Assembly: GCA_002391565.1 (NCBI GenBank) | Contig: DGFH01000173.1 | Coordinates: 1-49,098, forward strand | From: Anaerolineales bacterium UBA3905 | Lineage (GTDB): Bacteria > Chloroflexota > Anaerolineae > Caldilineales > Caldilineaceae | Direction: 5' to 3' | Length of the DNA: 49,098 nt | Shown: one piece after another, positions 12,526-20,581 of the stretch | Numbering within the stretch: position 1 is the first letter of the stretch | How the letters are laid out: each line of letters opens with the position of its first letter | Position numbers and translations under genes: made by a program | The notes under the pieces: generated by a model | Database searches by the model: none | What the model was told of the DNA's origin: nothing | The model's input: the letters and a program-made list of their open reading frames with translations, nothing else

Positions 12526-14020
12526 CTGTGTGCTTTAAATTGAGCGGACTCTCGGCGTCGTTCTCCTGATAGGCAGGCAGCCAGAGCGTGAAGGTGCTGC
12601 CGACGCCAAGTTGACTTTCGACTGTGATCTTGCCGCCATGCGCCTGTGCGATGCGTTGGGCAATGCTCAGCCCCAAACCGCTGCCGCCCATTTCGCGGCT
12701 ACGCGCCTTGTCGGTGCGGTAGAAGCGCTCAAAGATCAACGCCTGCTGTTCGGGGCTGATGCCGATGCCGGTGTCGGCCACGCTGATGCGCACCCAGCCG
12801 TCGCGGTTTTCCAGGCTAAAGGTGACGACGCCGCCGTCATGCGTGTATTTGACGGCGTTCTCGGCCAGGTTGACCAGCACCTGGCGCAGCCGGTCGCGGT
12901 CACCGCGCACCTGCGCCTGATCCTCGCTGCCCAGACGGATTTCCAACGCGTCGGCGCGTCCCTTGTAGTGCTCCACCAGCCGTCGCGTCTGACGGTAGAC
13001 TTCAAGCAGCACTGTATCCATCTCGACAGGCGCCATCTGGATTTGTAGCGCGCCGCTGTCCGCCTGCGCCAGCAGCAGCAAGTCGCTGATCATCTTGTTC
13101 ATGCGCTCGGATTCGGCCTGCACCTCGCGCAGCGACTCTTTGAACAACTCGCCTGCTGTCTCCAACCGCAATCCACCGCCGGTGGGAGAGGCCGCCATGC
13201 GTTGCAGCAACTCGACATTGCCCTGGATGGTCGTCAACGGCGTGCGCAGTTCATGGCTGACATCGCCAATCAGCCGTTCCTGCGCCTGAAAGAGACGTTG
13301 AATGCGATCCAGCATTTCATTGAAGGTGGCGGCCAGCCGGCCGACCTCGCTGGCGTTGTCGCGAATGTCGATGCGATTGCCCAGATCGCGCGTGCGCGTG
13401 ATGGCGTTGGCGGTCTCGGTGATCGTGTCAATGGGCGCCAGCGCGCGGCGGGCCAGAAACGCACCGACAATCGCCGCCAACACGATGCTGATCGTCGTGC
13501 CCAGAATCAGATAGCGATTCACCTGCGTCAGCGCGGTCAGCGCTGTCGTGACCGACTGGATGAGCTGTACGGCGCCCATCAACTGACCATCGACCATGAG
13601 CGGCACAGTGTAAACCAGAAAGGCGGCGCCCTCATTGGTCACATAGTAGAAGCGGTCTTCCTCGCCGGCAAGGATGCGCGGCATTGTGTCGGCATGATAT
13701 GGGATCGGGATGTCGCCCAGGTTTTCGCTCCGCTTCAGCACCTTGCCATCACTGTCTAGCAACTGCGCGCCAACGGATGAGGCAAAGAGCTCGACCTGGG
13801 GAAAGAAGACGTTGTCGGCGCTGTTGCGAAAAACAACCACGTCGCCCTGGATCTGTTGGATGACAGCAGCGGCGATATTGCGCGCCTGCAGCGCAGCGCT
13901 CTGTTCCAGTTGGAAGCGCAGGTTGGCGGTCAACGCCGAATAGACCGTGACGCTGAAAAGAATCAGGGTGACGCCGAGGAGAGCGGTGTACCAAAGGGTG
14001 AGGCGAAGACGAATGGTCAT
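12506..14020 (-). CDS. Sensor histidine kinase (HAMP, HisKA, HATPase_c)
   Basis: A 504-residue two-component sensor. A first helix (LTLWYTALLGVTLILFSVTVYSAL) and a second near residue 175 flank an extracytoplasmic sensing domain of about 130 residues. A HAMP linker follows (ALAPIDTITETANAITRTRDLGNRI). The phosphoacceptor His256 lies in DVSHELRTPL. The ATPase part shows the N box (LVNLAENAVKYT), G1 (VADTGIGI), F box (FERFYRTD) and G2 (GGSGLGLSIAQRI), all intact, so the kinase should be active. It follows its regulator by 86 bases on the same strand, so the regulator is transcribed first. The gene overlaps the convergent membrane protein gene by 20 bases at its 3' end. The signal is unknown; the sensor domain has no recognised motif. 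Confidence 0.95.
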   Translation of the reverse strand: MTIRLRLTLWYTALLGVTLILFSVTVYSALTANLRFQLEQSAALQARNIAAAVIQQIQGDVVVFRNSADNVFFPQVELFASSVGAQLLDSDGKVLKRSENLGDIPIPYHADTMPRILAGEEDRFYYVTNEGAAFLVYTVPLMVDGQLMGAVQLIQSVTTALTALTQVNRYLILGTTISIVLAAIVGAFLARRALAPIDTITETANAITRTRDLGNRIDIRDNASEVGRLAATFNEMLDRIQRLFQAQERLIGDVSHELRTPLTTIQGNVELLQRMAASPTGGGLRLETAGELFKESLREVQAESERMNKMISDLLLLAQADSGALQIQMAPVEMDTVLLEVYRQTRRLVEHYKGRADALEIRLGSEDQAQVRGDRDRLRQVLVNLAENAVKYTHDGGVVTFSLENRDGWVRISVADTGIGISPEQQALIFERFYRTDKARSREMGGSGLGLSIAQRIAQAHGGKITVESQLGVGSTFTLWLPAYQENDAESPLNLKHTVIAGTP

Positions 14021-14106
14021 GGCAGATGGTCGGCTAGCAGGTCAGGCATGAGGCGCCCACACCGGCGCACCCACGCCACAGAGGGCGCTGGGCGCGCAGC
14101 CGCTCC

Positions 14107-14784
14107 TCAATTCTCGCGCAGGGCATATCCCACCCCGCGCACTGTCTGGATCAGGCGCGGTTTGCCGCCCGCCTCCAGCTTCGTGCGCAGATAGCGAACA
14201 TACACTTCAATAATGTTGCTTTCGCCGCCAAAATCGTAGTCCCAGATGTGTTCATAGATCATCTCGCGCGTCAGCACTTGACCGGGGTGACGCAGAAAGA
14301 GCTCGAGCAGATCAAACTCCTTGGCTGTCAACTCGATCAGATCGCCGCCGCGGAAGACCTGACGTGTGCGCGGATTCAGCTCCAGATCCGCATAGCGGTA
14401 TACGTTGGGTGCGCTCTCCATGCGGTGACGCCGGAAGAGCGCCCGCAGCCGCGCCAGCAACTCATCAAAAGCAAAGGGCTTGACCATGTAGTCATCGGCG
14501 CCGGCGTCCAGTCCGGTCACGCGATCGGGCACCGAATCGCGCGCAGTCAGCATCAAGATCGGCACGTTCGACGCACTGCGCAGCCGCCGACAGACCTCCA
14601 GCCCATCCATCTTGGGCAACATGATATCTAGGATGACCGCATCCGGCGGCGTCTCACGCGCTACGCGCAGCGCCGTCTCACCATCTTCGGCGGTGTCGAC
14701 CGTGTAGCCCTCGAATAGCAATCCACGACGCAGCAGGTCACGGATGCGGCGATCGTCCTCGACAACCAGGATGCGTTCAGCCAT
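14107..14784 (-). CDS. OmpR/PhoB-family response regulator
   Basis: A 225-residue DNA-binding regulator. Residues 1-120 are a receiver domain with the acidic pair in VVEDDRR, phosphoacceptor Asp53 (VILDIMLPKMDG), the switch Thr in MLTARD and Lys in MVKPF. Residues 130-225 are an OmpR-type winged helix, with LTAKEFDLLELFLRHPGQVLTREMI and IIEVYVRYLRTKLE (the recognition helix region) and VRGVGYAL at the end. Start 14784 is chosen because AGGAAC lies 6 bases upstream and MAERILVVEDD is the canonical opening; the frame extends to 14814. It pairs with the histidine kinase 86 bases downstream. Its targets are not visible, though the divergent fumarase gene is its nearest neighbour. Confidence 0.95.
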   Translation of the reverse strand: MAERILVVEDDRRIRDLLRRGLLFEGYTVDTAEDGETALRVARETPPDAVILDIMLPKMDGLEVCRRLRSASNVPILMLTARDSVPDRVTGLDAGADDYMVKPFAFDELLARLRALFRRHRMESAPNVYRYADLELNPRTRQVFRGGDLIELTAKEFDLLELFLRHPGQVLTREMIYEHIWDYDFGGESNIIEVYVRYLRTKLEAGGKPRLIQTVRGVGYALREN

Positions 14785-14929
14785 ATAGGGTTCCTGTTTG
14801 TTTGGTGTAGTCATTCAAACCATCCGCGATTGTAGACAAGCGTCAGCAGTGTGTCAAATCAATTGGAAGTCACGGGTCTACTTCACGTTTGGGGCAAATT
14901 GCGCCGCATCGGTGAATCATGCTCTTTAA

Positions 14930-15131
14930 CAAATTGGTTTGTAACTGTAGGTTCAGCCACGCCGTCACGCCAGAGGCGATGACCTGCGGGAGAGCCACGC
15001 TGTCACGCCGGGGGCGATGACCTGCGGGAGGGCTACGCTGTCACGCCGGAGGCGATGACCTGCGGGAGAGGACGCTCTGTGCGCTGGAGACAGCAACGTC
15101 GATTGCCGGATCATTTTGTAAATCCTCATGA
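14930..15131 (+). repeat. Dispersed repeat element with three tandem 38-bp units
   Basis: Three head-to-tail 38-bp units run at 14955-14992, 14993-15030 and 15031-15068, each containing GTCACGCC and GGCGATGACC, which pair imperfectly. The unit at 15031 and the following 63 bases reappear at 38269-38368 with strong identity, including the conserved CCGGATC-x-TTTTGTAAATC tail. The lead-in TTTAACAAATTGGTTTGTAA also matches the region before the second copy (38212-38245). There are no spacers, so this is not CRISPR. Confidence 0.85.
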
Positions 15132-15242
15132 GCCGACTTCAGTTTTCAGCCTCGATTTGAATCGAAGGCGATGCGCCCCGGACATGAAATACACCCGGAA
15201 GTCACCCATGACCTCTGGCTTTTTCGCGTGACCTGTCACCGG

Positions 15243-15251
15243 TGCTACAAT
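15243..15251 (+). promoter_or_regulatory. Candidate extended -10 promoter for fumC
   Basis: TGCTACAAT gives an extended -10 (TGn) followed by TACAAT at 15246-15251. The -35 position is poor, as is common for extended -10 promoters. It would leave a leader of about 100 bases before fumC. A similar CTACAAT occurs at 18800 ahead of the nfeD-like gene. Confidence 0.4.
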
Positions 15252-15355
15252 CGAGACACTGGATTGTACGAACAGTCGCTACAGCGGGCGAACGCGCAGC
15301 AACGCTTCAGACGCCGCTTTCAACATGTTTTCCATATCGATCAAAGGAGATAATG

Positions 15356-16744
15356 ATGGCTGAACAAACGTATCGCATTGAACGCGACAGTATGGGCGAA
15401 GTCAAAGTACCCGTCAATGCGCTGTATGGCGCACAGACGCAGCGCGCCGTCGATAATTTCCCGATCAGCGACCTGCGGTTCCCACGCACATTTATCCGCG
15501 CTTTGGGGTTGATCAAGGGCGCTGCTGCTGCCGTTAATCATGACCTGGGTTTGATGGACGCCGATATGTCCGCCGCGATCCAGGCGGTCGCCAAACAGGT
15601 GGCCGATGGCGAATATGACGACCAGTTTGTGCTTGATATCTTCCAAACCGGGTCGGGCACCAGCACCAACATGAACGCCAATGAAGTGCTGGCTTCGCTG
15701 GCAACGGCAAAGCTCGGGCGCAAAGTGCATCAGAACGACCACGTCAACATGAGCCAGAGCAGCAACGATGTGATCCCGACGGCGATCCACCTGAGCGCGT
15801 ATCTGGCTGTGCACGACGAATTGCTGCCGGCGTTGGCGCATCTGCACGCCACGCTCGTCGCCAAGTCCGCCGCCACCGACCATATCGTCACCACCGGACG
15901 CACACACCTGATGGATGCTATGCCCGTGCGCATCAGCCAGATTCTGGGCGGGTGGGCAAGCCAGATCAAGCACGGCATCGAGCGGATCGAAGCGTCGCTG
16001 CCGCGTCTGGCTGAACTGGCGCAGGGTGGCACTGCCGTTGGCACCGGCATCAATGCACATCCCGACTTTGGGCGCGCCATCGCCGCCAAACTCGCCGAGT
16101 GGACGGGGCTGCCGCTGGTGACCAGCTCCAACTACTTTGAGTCGCTCAGCACGCAAGACGCCGCCGTGGAACTGAGCGGCCAGCTCAACACGGTTGCCGT
16201 CAGCCTGATGAAGATTTCCAATGACCTGCGCTGGATGAACAGCGGCCCGATTGCCGGGTTGGGTGAGATTGCCTTGCCCGCACTGCAACCGGGGTCGAGC
16301 ATCATGCCGGGCAAGGTGAATCCGGTTATTCCCGAAGCAGTGACGATGGTCTGCGCCCAGGTGATGGGCAATCATGTCACCATAACGATCGGTGGGCAGT
16401 CGGGCAACTTCCAGCTCAACGTCATGCTGCCGGTGATTGCCTATAACCTGTTGCAGAGCATTTCACTGCTTGCCAATGGCAGCCGCATTCTGGCTGATCA
16501 GGCCATTGCCGGTTTCACCGTCAACGAGGCGCGTATTGCCAGCCTGGTTGGGCGCAACCCGATCCTGGTGACGGCGCTCAACCCGGTCATCGGTTACGAG
16601 AAGGGCGCCAAGATCGCCAAACGCGCCTATGCGGAAGGTCGCTCGCTCAAGGAAGTGGCGCTGGAGGAGACCGACCTTTCCGCCGAGGAGCTGGATCGCA
16701 TCCTGGATCCGCGTGGGCTGACCGAGGGCGGCATTCACGAATGA
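15356..16744 (+). CDS. fumC: Fumarate hydratase, class II
   Basis: A 462-residue class II (iron-independent) fumarase, which interconverts fumarate and malate in the TCA cycle as a cytoplasmic homotetramer. The fumarase/aspartase signature GSSIMPGKVNP lies at about residues 313-323 and holds the catalytic-loop serine. Other family blocks are intact: TGSGTSTNMNANEV, QSSNDVIPTA, TGRTHLMDAMPV and GGTAVGTGIN. AAAGGAG lies 6 bases before ATG 15356 (ATG 15353 directly precedes it); the longer frame from 15242 is rejected because fumarases start near the EXDXXG segment (here ERDSMGE). Class II aspartase is the main alternative, but the sequence pattern favours fumarase. A terminator follows at 16813, so it is probably transcribed alone. 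Confidence 0.95.
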   Translation: MAEQTYRIERDSMGEVKVPVNALYGAQTQRAVDNFPISDLRFPRTFIRALGLIKGAAAAVNHDLGLMDADMSAAIQAVAKQVADGEYDDQFVLDIFQTGSGTSTNMNANEVLASLATAKLGRKVHQNDHVNMSQSSNDVIPTAIHLSAYLAVHDELLPALAHLHATLVAKSAATDHIVTTGRTHLMDAMPVRISQILGGWASQIKHGIERIEASLPRLAELAQGGTAVGTGINAHPDFGRAIAAKLAEWTGLPLVTSSNYFESLSTQDAAVELSGQLNTVAVSLMKISNDLRWMNSGPIAGLGEIALPALQPGSSIMPGKVNPVIPEAVTMVCAQVMGNHVTITIGGQSGNFQLNVMLPVIAYNLLQSISLLANGSRILADQAIAGFTVNEARIASLVGRNPILVTALNPVIGYEKGAKIAKRAYAEGRSLKEVALEETDLSAEELDRILDPRGLTEGGIHE

Positions 16745-16812
16745 GAGAGCGGCGGCGTTGACACAGCGCTGGCGCAGTGAACAGCAACGTCAGCGCCACC
16801 GGTGAAAACCAG

Positions 16813-16863
16813 GCCGGGTAAGGAGGGATGGCGCGTCCACTCTCTCCTCACCCGGCATTTTTT
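16813..16863 (+). terminator. Rho-independent terminator after fumC
   Basis: GCCGGGTAAGGAG pairs with CTCCTCACCCGGC (one mismatch) and is followed by ATTTTTT. It begins 69 bases after the fumC stop. Confidence 0.85.
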
Positions 16864-16867
16864 GATT

Positions 16868-16902
16868 ACGCGTAACGCGGCGCCGACCGTTGCGTTACGC
16901 GT
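16868..16902. promoter_or_regulatory. Inverted repeat upstream of the serine hydrolase gene
   Basis: ACGCGTAACGC and GCGTTACGCGT form a perfect 11-bp inverted repeat with a 13-base spacer, directly after the fumC terminator and 32 bases before the next start. It could be an operator or an mRNA hairpin. No regulator is assigned. Confidence 0.45.
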
Positions 16903-16934
16903 GCCAACCTGACGGCAACTTGAGGAGTCCTGTC

Positions 16935-18710
16935 ATGCACGTTTCTGCATCCACGATGTCTGGTTCAGAGTGGATTGAACAGGTTATGGCTGCGAAGCCC
17001 GCCATTGAGCAGTCGGTCGCCGATTTTGCTGCGCGCCACCAACTGCCCAGCCTGGCCTACGGCGTTATTTCAGCAGGACGTCTTGCTGTCAGCGGTGCGG
17101 TCGGCCTGGCCGAGCTAACGACCGGCGTGCGCGCCGATGCCGCCACTCGCTATCGTATTGCATCGATGACCAAGAGTTTTGCCGCTGTCGCCGTGTTGCA
17201 GTTGCGCGACGCCGGATTGTTGTCACTCGACGATCCTGTCGTCCGCTACCTGCCTGAAGTTGCAGCGTTGGTCTACCCTACCGGCGATTCCCCCCAACTG
17301 ACCCTGCGCCACCTGCTGACGATGGCGCCTGGGTGGCCCGAAGACAACCCCTGGGGCGACCGTCAACTGTCGCTGGATGATGCAGCCTTTTCTTCGCTGC
17401 TGGCGGAGGGCGTCACCTTTGCCGCCGCGCCCGACACACAGTACGAATACTCCAATCTGGGCTACATGATCCTGGGGCGCGTGGTGGCGCGCGTGGCGGG
17501 AATGCCCTTTCAGCACTACGTTAACACTCGCATTTTGACGCCGCTGGGGATGATATCAAGCGGCTGGAATCCTGAAGATGCACACGAACAGACGCTGGCG
17601 CACGGCTACCGGCTGGTCGATGGACATCACGTTGAGGATGCGCTGGCGTTTGCACGCTCAGCCGGAGATGCAGCTGCCTTTGGCGGTCTCTACGCTTCGG
17701 TGGAGGACATGGCGCGCTGGGTCGCCTTTTTCCTGGATGCCTGGCCCGCGCGCGATGGCGACGAAGGGGGCGTGCTCCGGCGCAGTTCGCGGCGCGAGAT
17801 GCAGCGCTGCACCAACCTGCGGCTGCCGGTGTGGAGTGGTCAACGTGTTGGGGCGCCAGTGCGCTATGAGGCCGGCGGCTACGGTTATGGCCTCTTTGCC
17901 TGGCTCAGCAGCGATCTGGGACGCATCGTCGGCCACGCGGGTGGGTTGCCCGGCTTTGGCTCGCACATGCTCTGGTTGCCCGACTATGACCTGGGCGTCG
18001 TGACGCTTGCCAACCTGACTTATGCACCCGCTGTTCCCATCACCGTGCAGATTTTGCGCAGCCTGGTCGCAACGACCGGCGTCACGCCGCGTCCGGTGCG
18101 TCCCGCCGCTGCGCTGGAAATGGCGCAGGCTCGCGTCAGCCGCCTCATCGAAGCGTGGGACGACGCCCTGGCTGACGATCTGTTCGCCGTCAACTTTTTT
18201 TTGGATGAGCCGCGCACCCGTTGGCAGGCGCGACTCGCCGCTCTGCGCTCCCGTCACGGCGGCTTCGGCAATCCCAGCGCAATCGAAACCACCAATCCTC
18301 TGCGCGGTGCGTGGACGGTGCAGGGCGAACGCGGCTGGTGCCGTATCTGGCTGACCTTGGCGCCTACTGTGCCGCCGCGCGTGCAACACCTGAGCATCAT
18401 CTCCATATTTCCGCCGAATGCGGCGATGCAGGCGGCGCTCGATGCGCTCCTGGCAGCGACCGCCAACCCAACCCGGCGCCGCGTGGCGCGCATCTTCACC
18501 AAATCCAGCGATCGTACAGCGCAACTCAAGCAATTGCGCATCGTCAACCTTCTCTACGGTGCGTGCACGCTAGAGGCGATCCTGGAAGGCGACGGGGAGC
18601 AACGCATTGTGGCGCGTCTCCAGAGCGAAGGTGGCCCGTTAGATGTCGAAGTGACGCTTGATACGCGCACCGGCAAGTTGACCGGCGCCGAATTCCGCGC
18701 AGCGGGATGA
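16935..18710 (+). CDS. Class C beta-lactamase-related serine hydrolase with C-terminal extension
   Basis: A 591-residue protein whose first 400 residues are a beta-lactamase/transpeptidase-like (PF00144) domain. The nucleophile and general base are in SMTK (Ser77, Lys80), the second motif is YSN (Tyr172) and the third is HAGG (His334), so the active site is complete. The start at 16935 is chosen for GAGGAG 7 bases upstream. No signal peptide is seen, so it is probably cytoplasmic, more like an esterase or peptidase than a resistance enzyme. Residues 430-591 form an extra domain seen in some large members of this family; its role is unknown. The gene is isolated between terminators and repeats. 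Confidence 0.9.
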   Translation: MHVSASTMSGSEWIEQVMAAKPAIEQSVADFAARHQLPSLAYGVISAGRLAVSGAVGLAELTTGVRADAATRYRIASMTKSFAAVAVLQLRDAGLLSLDDPVVRYLPEVAALVYPTGDSPQLTLRHLLTMAPGWPEDNPWGDRQLSLDDAAFSSLLAEGVTFAAAPDTQYEYSNLGYMILGRVVARVAGMPFQHYVNTRILTPLGMISSGWNPEDAHEQTLAHGYRLVDGHHVEDALAFARSAGDAAAFGGLYASVEDMARWVAFFLDAWPARDGDEGGVLRRSSRREMQRCTNLRLPVWSGQRVGAPVRYEAGGYGYGLFAWLSSDLGRIVGHAGGLPGFGSHMLWLPDYDLGVVTLANLTYAPAVPITVQILRSLVATTGVTPRPVRPAAALEMAQARVSRLIEAWDDALADDLFAVNFFLDEPRTRWQARLAALRSRHGGFGNPSAIETTNPLRGAWTVQGERGWCRIWLTLAPTVPPRVQHLSIISIFPPNAAMQAALDALLAATANPTRRRVARIFTKSSDRTAQLKQLRIVNLLYGACTLEAILEGDGEQRIVARLQSEGGPLDVEVTLDTRTGKLTGAEFRAAG

Positions 18711-18887
18711 ACCCAGCGGAGGGCGCCACAGGTTATGGGACGCGTGCCTGACTGTCTAGCTGATGTCAGTGTCTGGTCAGTCACGAGTTTTGCAATCGGC
18801 TACAATGGAGATAATGCAAGCAACGATTGTGATGATGCGCGACCGTTGCGCTGCATGGGCCGGGTCATTGAGACGGAGGGTGAACGG

Positions 18888-19346
18888 ATGAATACGATCT
18901 GGATGTGGGGCTGGGCGGCAATGGCGCTCATTTTTCTGATTGCTGAGATATTTACGACCGGGTTTTTTCTGGTCTGTTTTGGCGTCGGCGCGGCTGCAGC
19001 TGCATTGCTGGCCTATTGGGGCGTCGATCCGTTTATCCAGGTGGCCGCCTTTATCGGTGTGTCGGCGGTGGCTGTGTTGTTGACGCGACCGTTGACGCGG
19101 CGGCTGAACGAGCAGCACAAGAACTTCGTTGGCAGTGATCGCGTGTTGGAGAAGCGCGCCATCGTTCTGAGTGAGATCAACCCGCCACTGGGCGTCGGTC
19201 TGGTGCGCGTGGATGCAGAGGAATGGCGAGCGACGTCCGAAGATGGGCGCGTGATTGCCAAAGATGCGATTGTCGAGGTGATTCGCATCGAAGGCACGCG
19301 ACTGGTGGTGCGTCCCAGCCAGGTCGACGCCCTGATCGAAGAATAG
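18888..19346 (+). CDS. NfeD-like membrane protein
   Basis: A 152-residue short-form NfeD protein. Two or three N-terminal helices (MALIFLIAEIFTTGFFLVCFGVGAAAAALLAYWG and a second segment) precede a C-terminal OB-fold domain with GSDRVLEKRAIVLSEINPP, GLVRVDAEEWRATSEDG and VEVIRIEGTRLVVRP, the standard short-NfeD blocks. The start at 18888 is chosen because GGAGGGTGAACGG lies directly upstream; the frame back to 18735 is rejected. NfeD proteins are usually encoded beside a stomatin/SPFH protein, with which they form membrane complexes, and that is the case here (next gene, 178 bases downstream). Its exact task is not established; membrane microdomain organisation or quality control is the common proposal. 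Confidence 0.9.
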   Translation: MNTIWMWGWAAMALIFLIAEIFTTGFFLVCFGVGAAAAALLAYWGVDPFIQVAAFIGVSAVAVLLTRPLTRRLNEQHKNFVGSDRVLEKRAIVLSEINPPLGVGLVRVDAEEWRATSEDGRVIAKDAIVEVIRIEGTRLVVRPSQVDALIEE

Positions 19347-19376
19347 CACGTGCATCTCAGGCGCTATGTGTGAGAA

Positions 19377-19500
19377 GCGGTTTGAAGATTCCCAACTCCG
19401 ACGCCAGGTCGCAGAGACGCAATCCCGCAGAGCAATGTCTGCATTCCCAATTGTCTTCCCTCTGCGTACTCAGCTTTTGCGTCAAAGGTCATTTATCAGA
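19377..19500. repeat. GCAGAGACGC-type intergenic repeat between the nfeD-like and stomatin genes
   Basis: GTCGCAGAGACGCAA, CCTCTGCGTA and TTTGCGTCAAAG show the same word set as the block at 11007-11150, including a shared CGGTTTG-like start. It splits an otherwise conserved gene pair without changing either coding sequence. Confidence 0.5.
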
Positions 19501-19524
19501 AAAGCGTAAGCTAGGGAGGCAAAG

Positions 19525-20478
19525 ATGGAACTTGTATTAGCGATGGTCGTATTGGGGCTGTTGCTCATCCTGGTGTTTTTGCTGGCCGCGATGGGCATCC
19601 GCATCGTCTCACCCTACGAAAAAGGTGTGATTGAGCGCCTGGGGCGCTACTTGCGCACGGCGCAGCCAGGGTTGCAGTTCATCATTCCCTTCATCGATAC
19701 GATGCGCAAAGTCGATATGCGTGAGCAGGTCGTTGATGTCCAGCCGCAGGAAGTCATCACCAAAGACAATGTGGTGGTGACGGTGGACGCTATCGTCTAC
19801 TACGAAGCGACCGACCCGGTGAAGCTGACCTACAACGTGGCCGACTTCTACAACGCTGCGACCAAGCTGGCGCAGACCAACCTGCGTAACGTCGTCGGTG
19901 AGACGGAGTTGGACGAGGCGCTTACCTCGCGTGAAATGATCAACGCCAAACTGCGTTCGGTGCTCGATGATGCCACCGACAAGTGGGGCGTGCGCGTCGT
20001 GCGTGTGGAGATCAAACGCATCGACCCGCCAGCCGACGTCACGGCAGCCATGCATCGGCAGATGAAGGCGGAACGCGACAAACGCGCCCAGATTCTTGAT
20101 GCTGAAGGCACGCGCGCTGCCCGTATCCTGGAAGCGGAGGGTGAGGCCGAAGCCGTGCGCCGCATTGCCGATGCTCAGCGCTACAAGTTGGAAGCAGAGG
20201 CCAGCGGTCAGGCCAATGCCATCACCACCGTCTTTGGTTCGATCCGCAACGCCGATCCTGACCAGCGCGTCATTGCTATCCAGTATCTGGACGCACTGAA
20301 GGCGGTGGCCAATGGCCGGGCATCCAAACTCTTCGTGCCTTATGAGGCGACGGCTATTTTGGGGGCGCTGGGCAGCATTCAGGAAGTCTTCGTCAATCAA
20401 CCCAAGTCTGGTGGGGATGAGCCGGTTGGGGCGGTCTCAGGCGCCACGCCGCCGCCAAGCATGCCGCCAGCAAGTTGA
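19525..20478 (+). CDS. SPFH/Band 7 (stomatin-like, QmcA-type) protein
   Basis: A 317-residue membrane-anchored SPFH protein. The N-terminal helix (LAMVVLGLLLILVFLLAAMGI) leads into the stomatin signature region VSPYEKGVIERLGRYLRTAQPGLQFIIPFID, then VVDVQPQEVITKDNVVVTVDAIVYY and the Ala/Glu-rich coiled coil AEGEAEAVRRIADAQRY. It ends in a Pro-rich tail. Such proteins oligomerise into membrane microdomain scaffolds and regulate proteases or NfeD partners. AGGGAGGCAAAG precedes the ATG at 19525. The nfeD-like gene upstream supports this pairing. A terminator follows at 20521. Confidence 0.92.
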   Translation: MELVLAMVVLGLLLILVFLLAAMGIRIVSPYEKGVIERLGRYLRTAQPGLQFIIPFIDTMRKVDMREQVVDVQPQEVITKDNVVVTVDAIVYYEATDPVKLTYNVADFYNAATKLAQTNLRNVVGETELDEALTSREMINAKLRSVLDDATDKWGVRVVRVEIKRIDPPADVTAAMHRQMKAERDKRAQILDAEGTRAARILEAEGEAEAVRRIADAQRYKLEAEASGQANAITTVFGSIRNADPDQRVIAIQYLDALKAVANGRASKLFVPYEATAILGALGSIQEVFVNQPKSGGDEPVGAVSGATPPPSMPPAS

Positions 20479-20520
20479 GCCGAAAATCCCATTGTCACAA
20501 GCAGTTTTTGCTGCATAAAG

Positions 20521-20552
20521 AGGCGAAGGATGCATCCGTCCTCGCCTTTTTT
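20521..20552 (+). terminator. Terminator between the stomatin gene and queG
   Basis: AGGCGAAGGATG and CATCCGTCCTCGCCT pair with one bulge around a central TGCA, followed by a 6-7 base T-run. On the minus strand it ends in a shorter CTTTAT, so it may also stop queG transcripts. Confidence 0.75.
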
Positions 20553-20581
20553 GTGAATGATGGCTGGCGCATTGACGCGCA

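Larger units (their letters stand above)
14785..15355. other. Long divergent intergenic region with tandem repeats and a fumarase promoter
   Basis: About 570 bases lie between the response regulator and fumC. The first 140 bases show nothing definite. 14930-15131 is a repeat element (listed separately). 15132-15355 holds a candidate extended -10 promoter and the fumC leader. No credible gene is seen here. Confidence 0.6.

Noticed and set aside
14955..15068. Possible CRISPR array
   Set aside because: The 38-bp units are head to tail with no spacers, and no cas gene is in the window.
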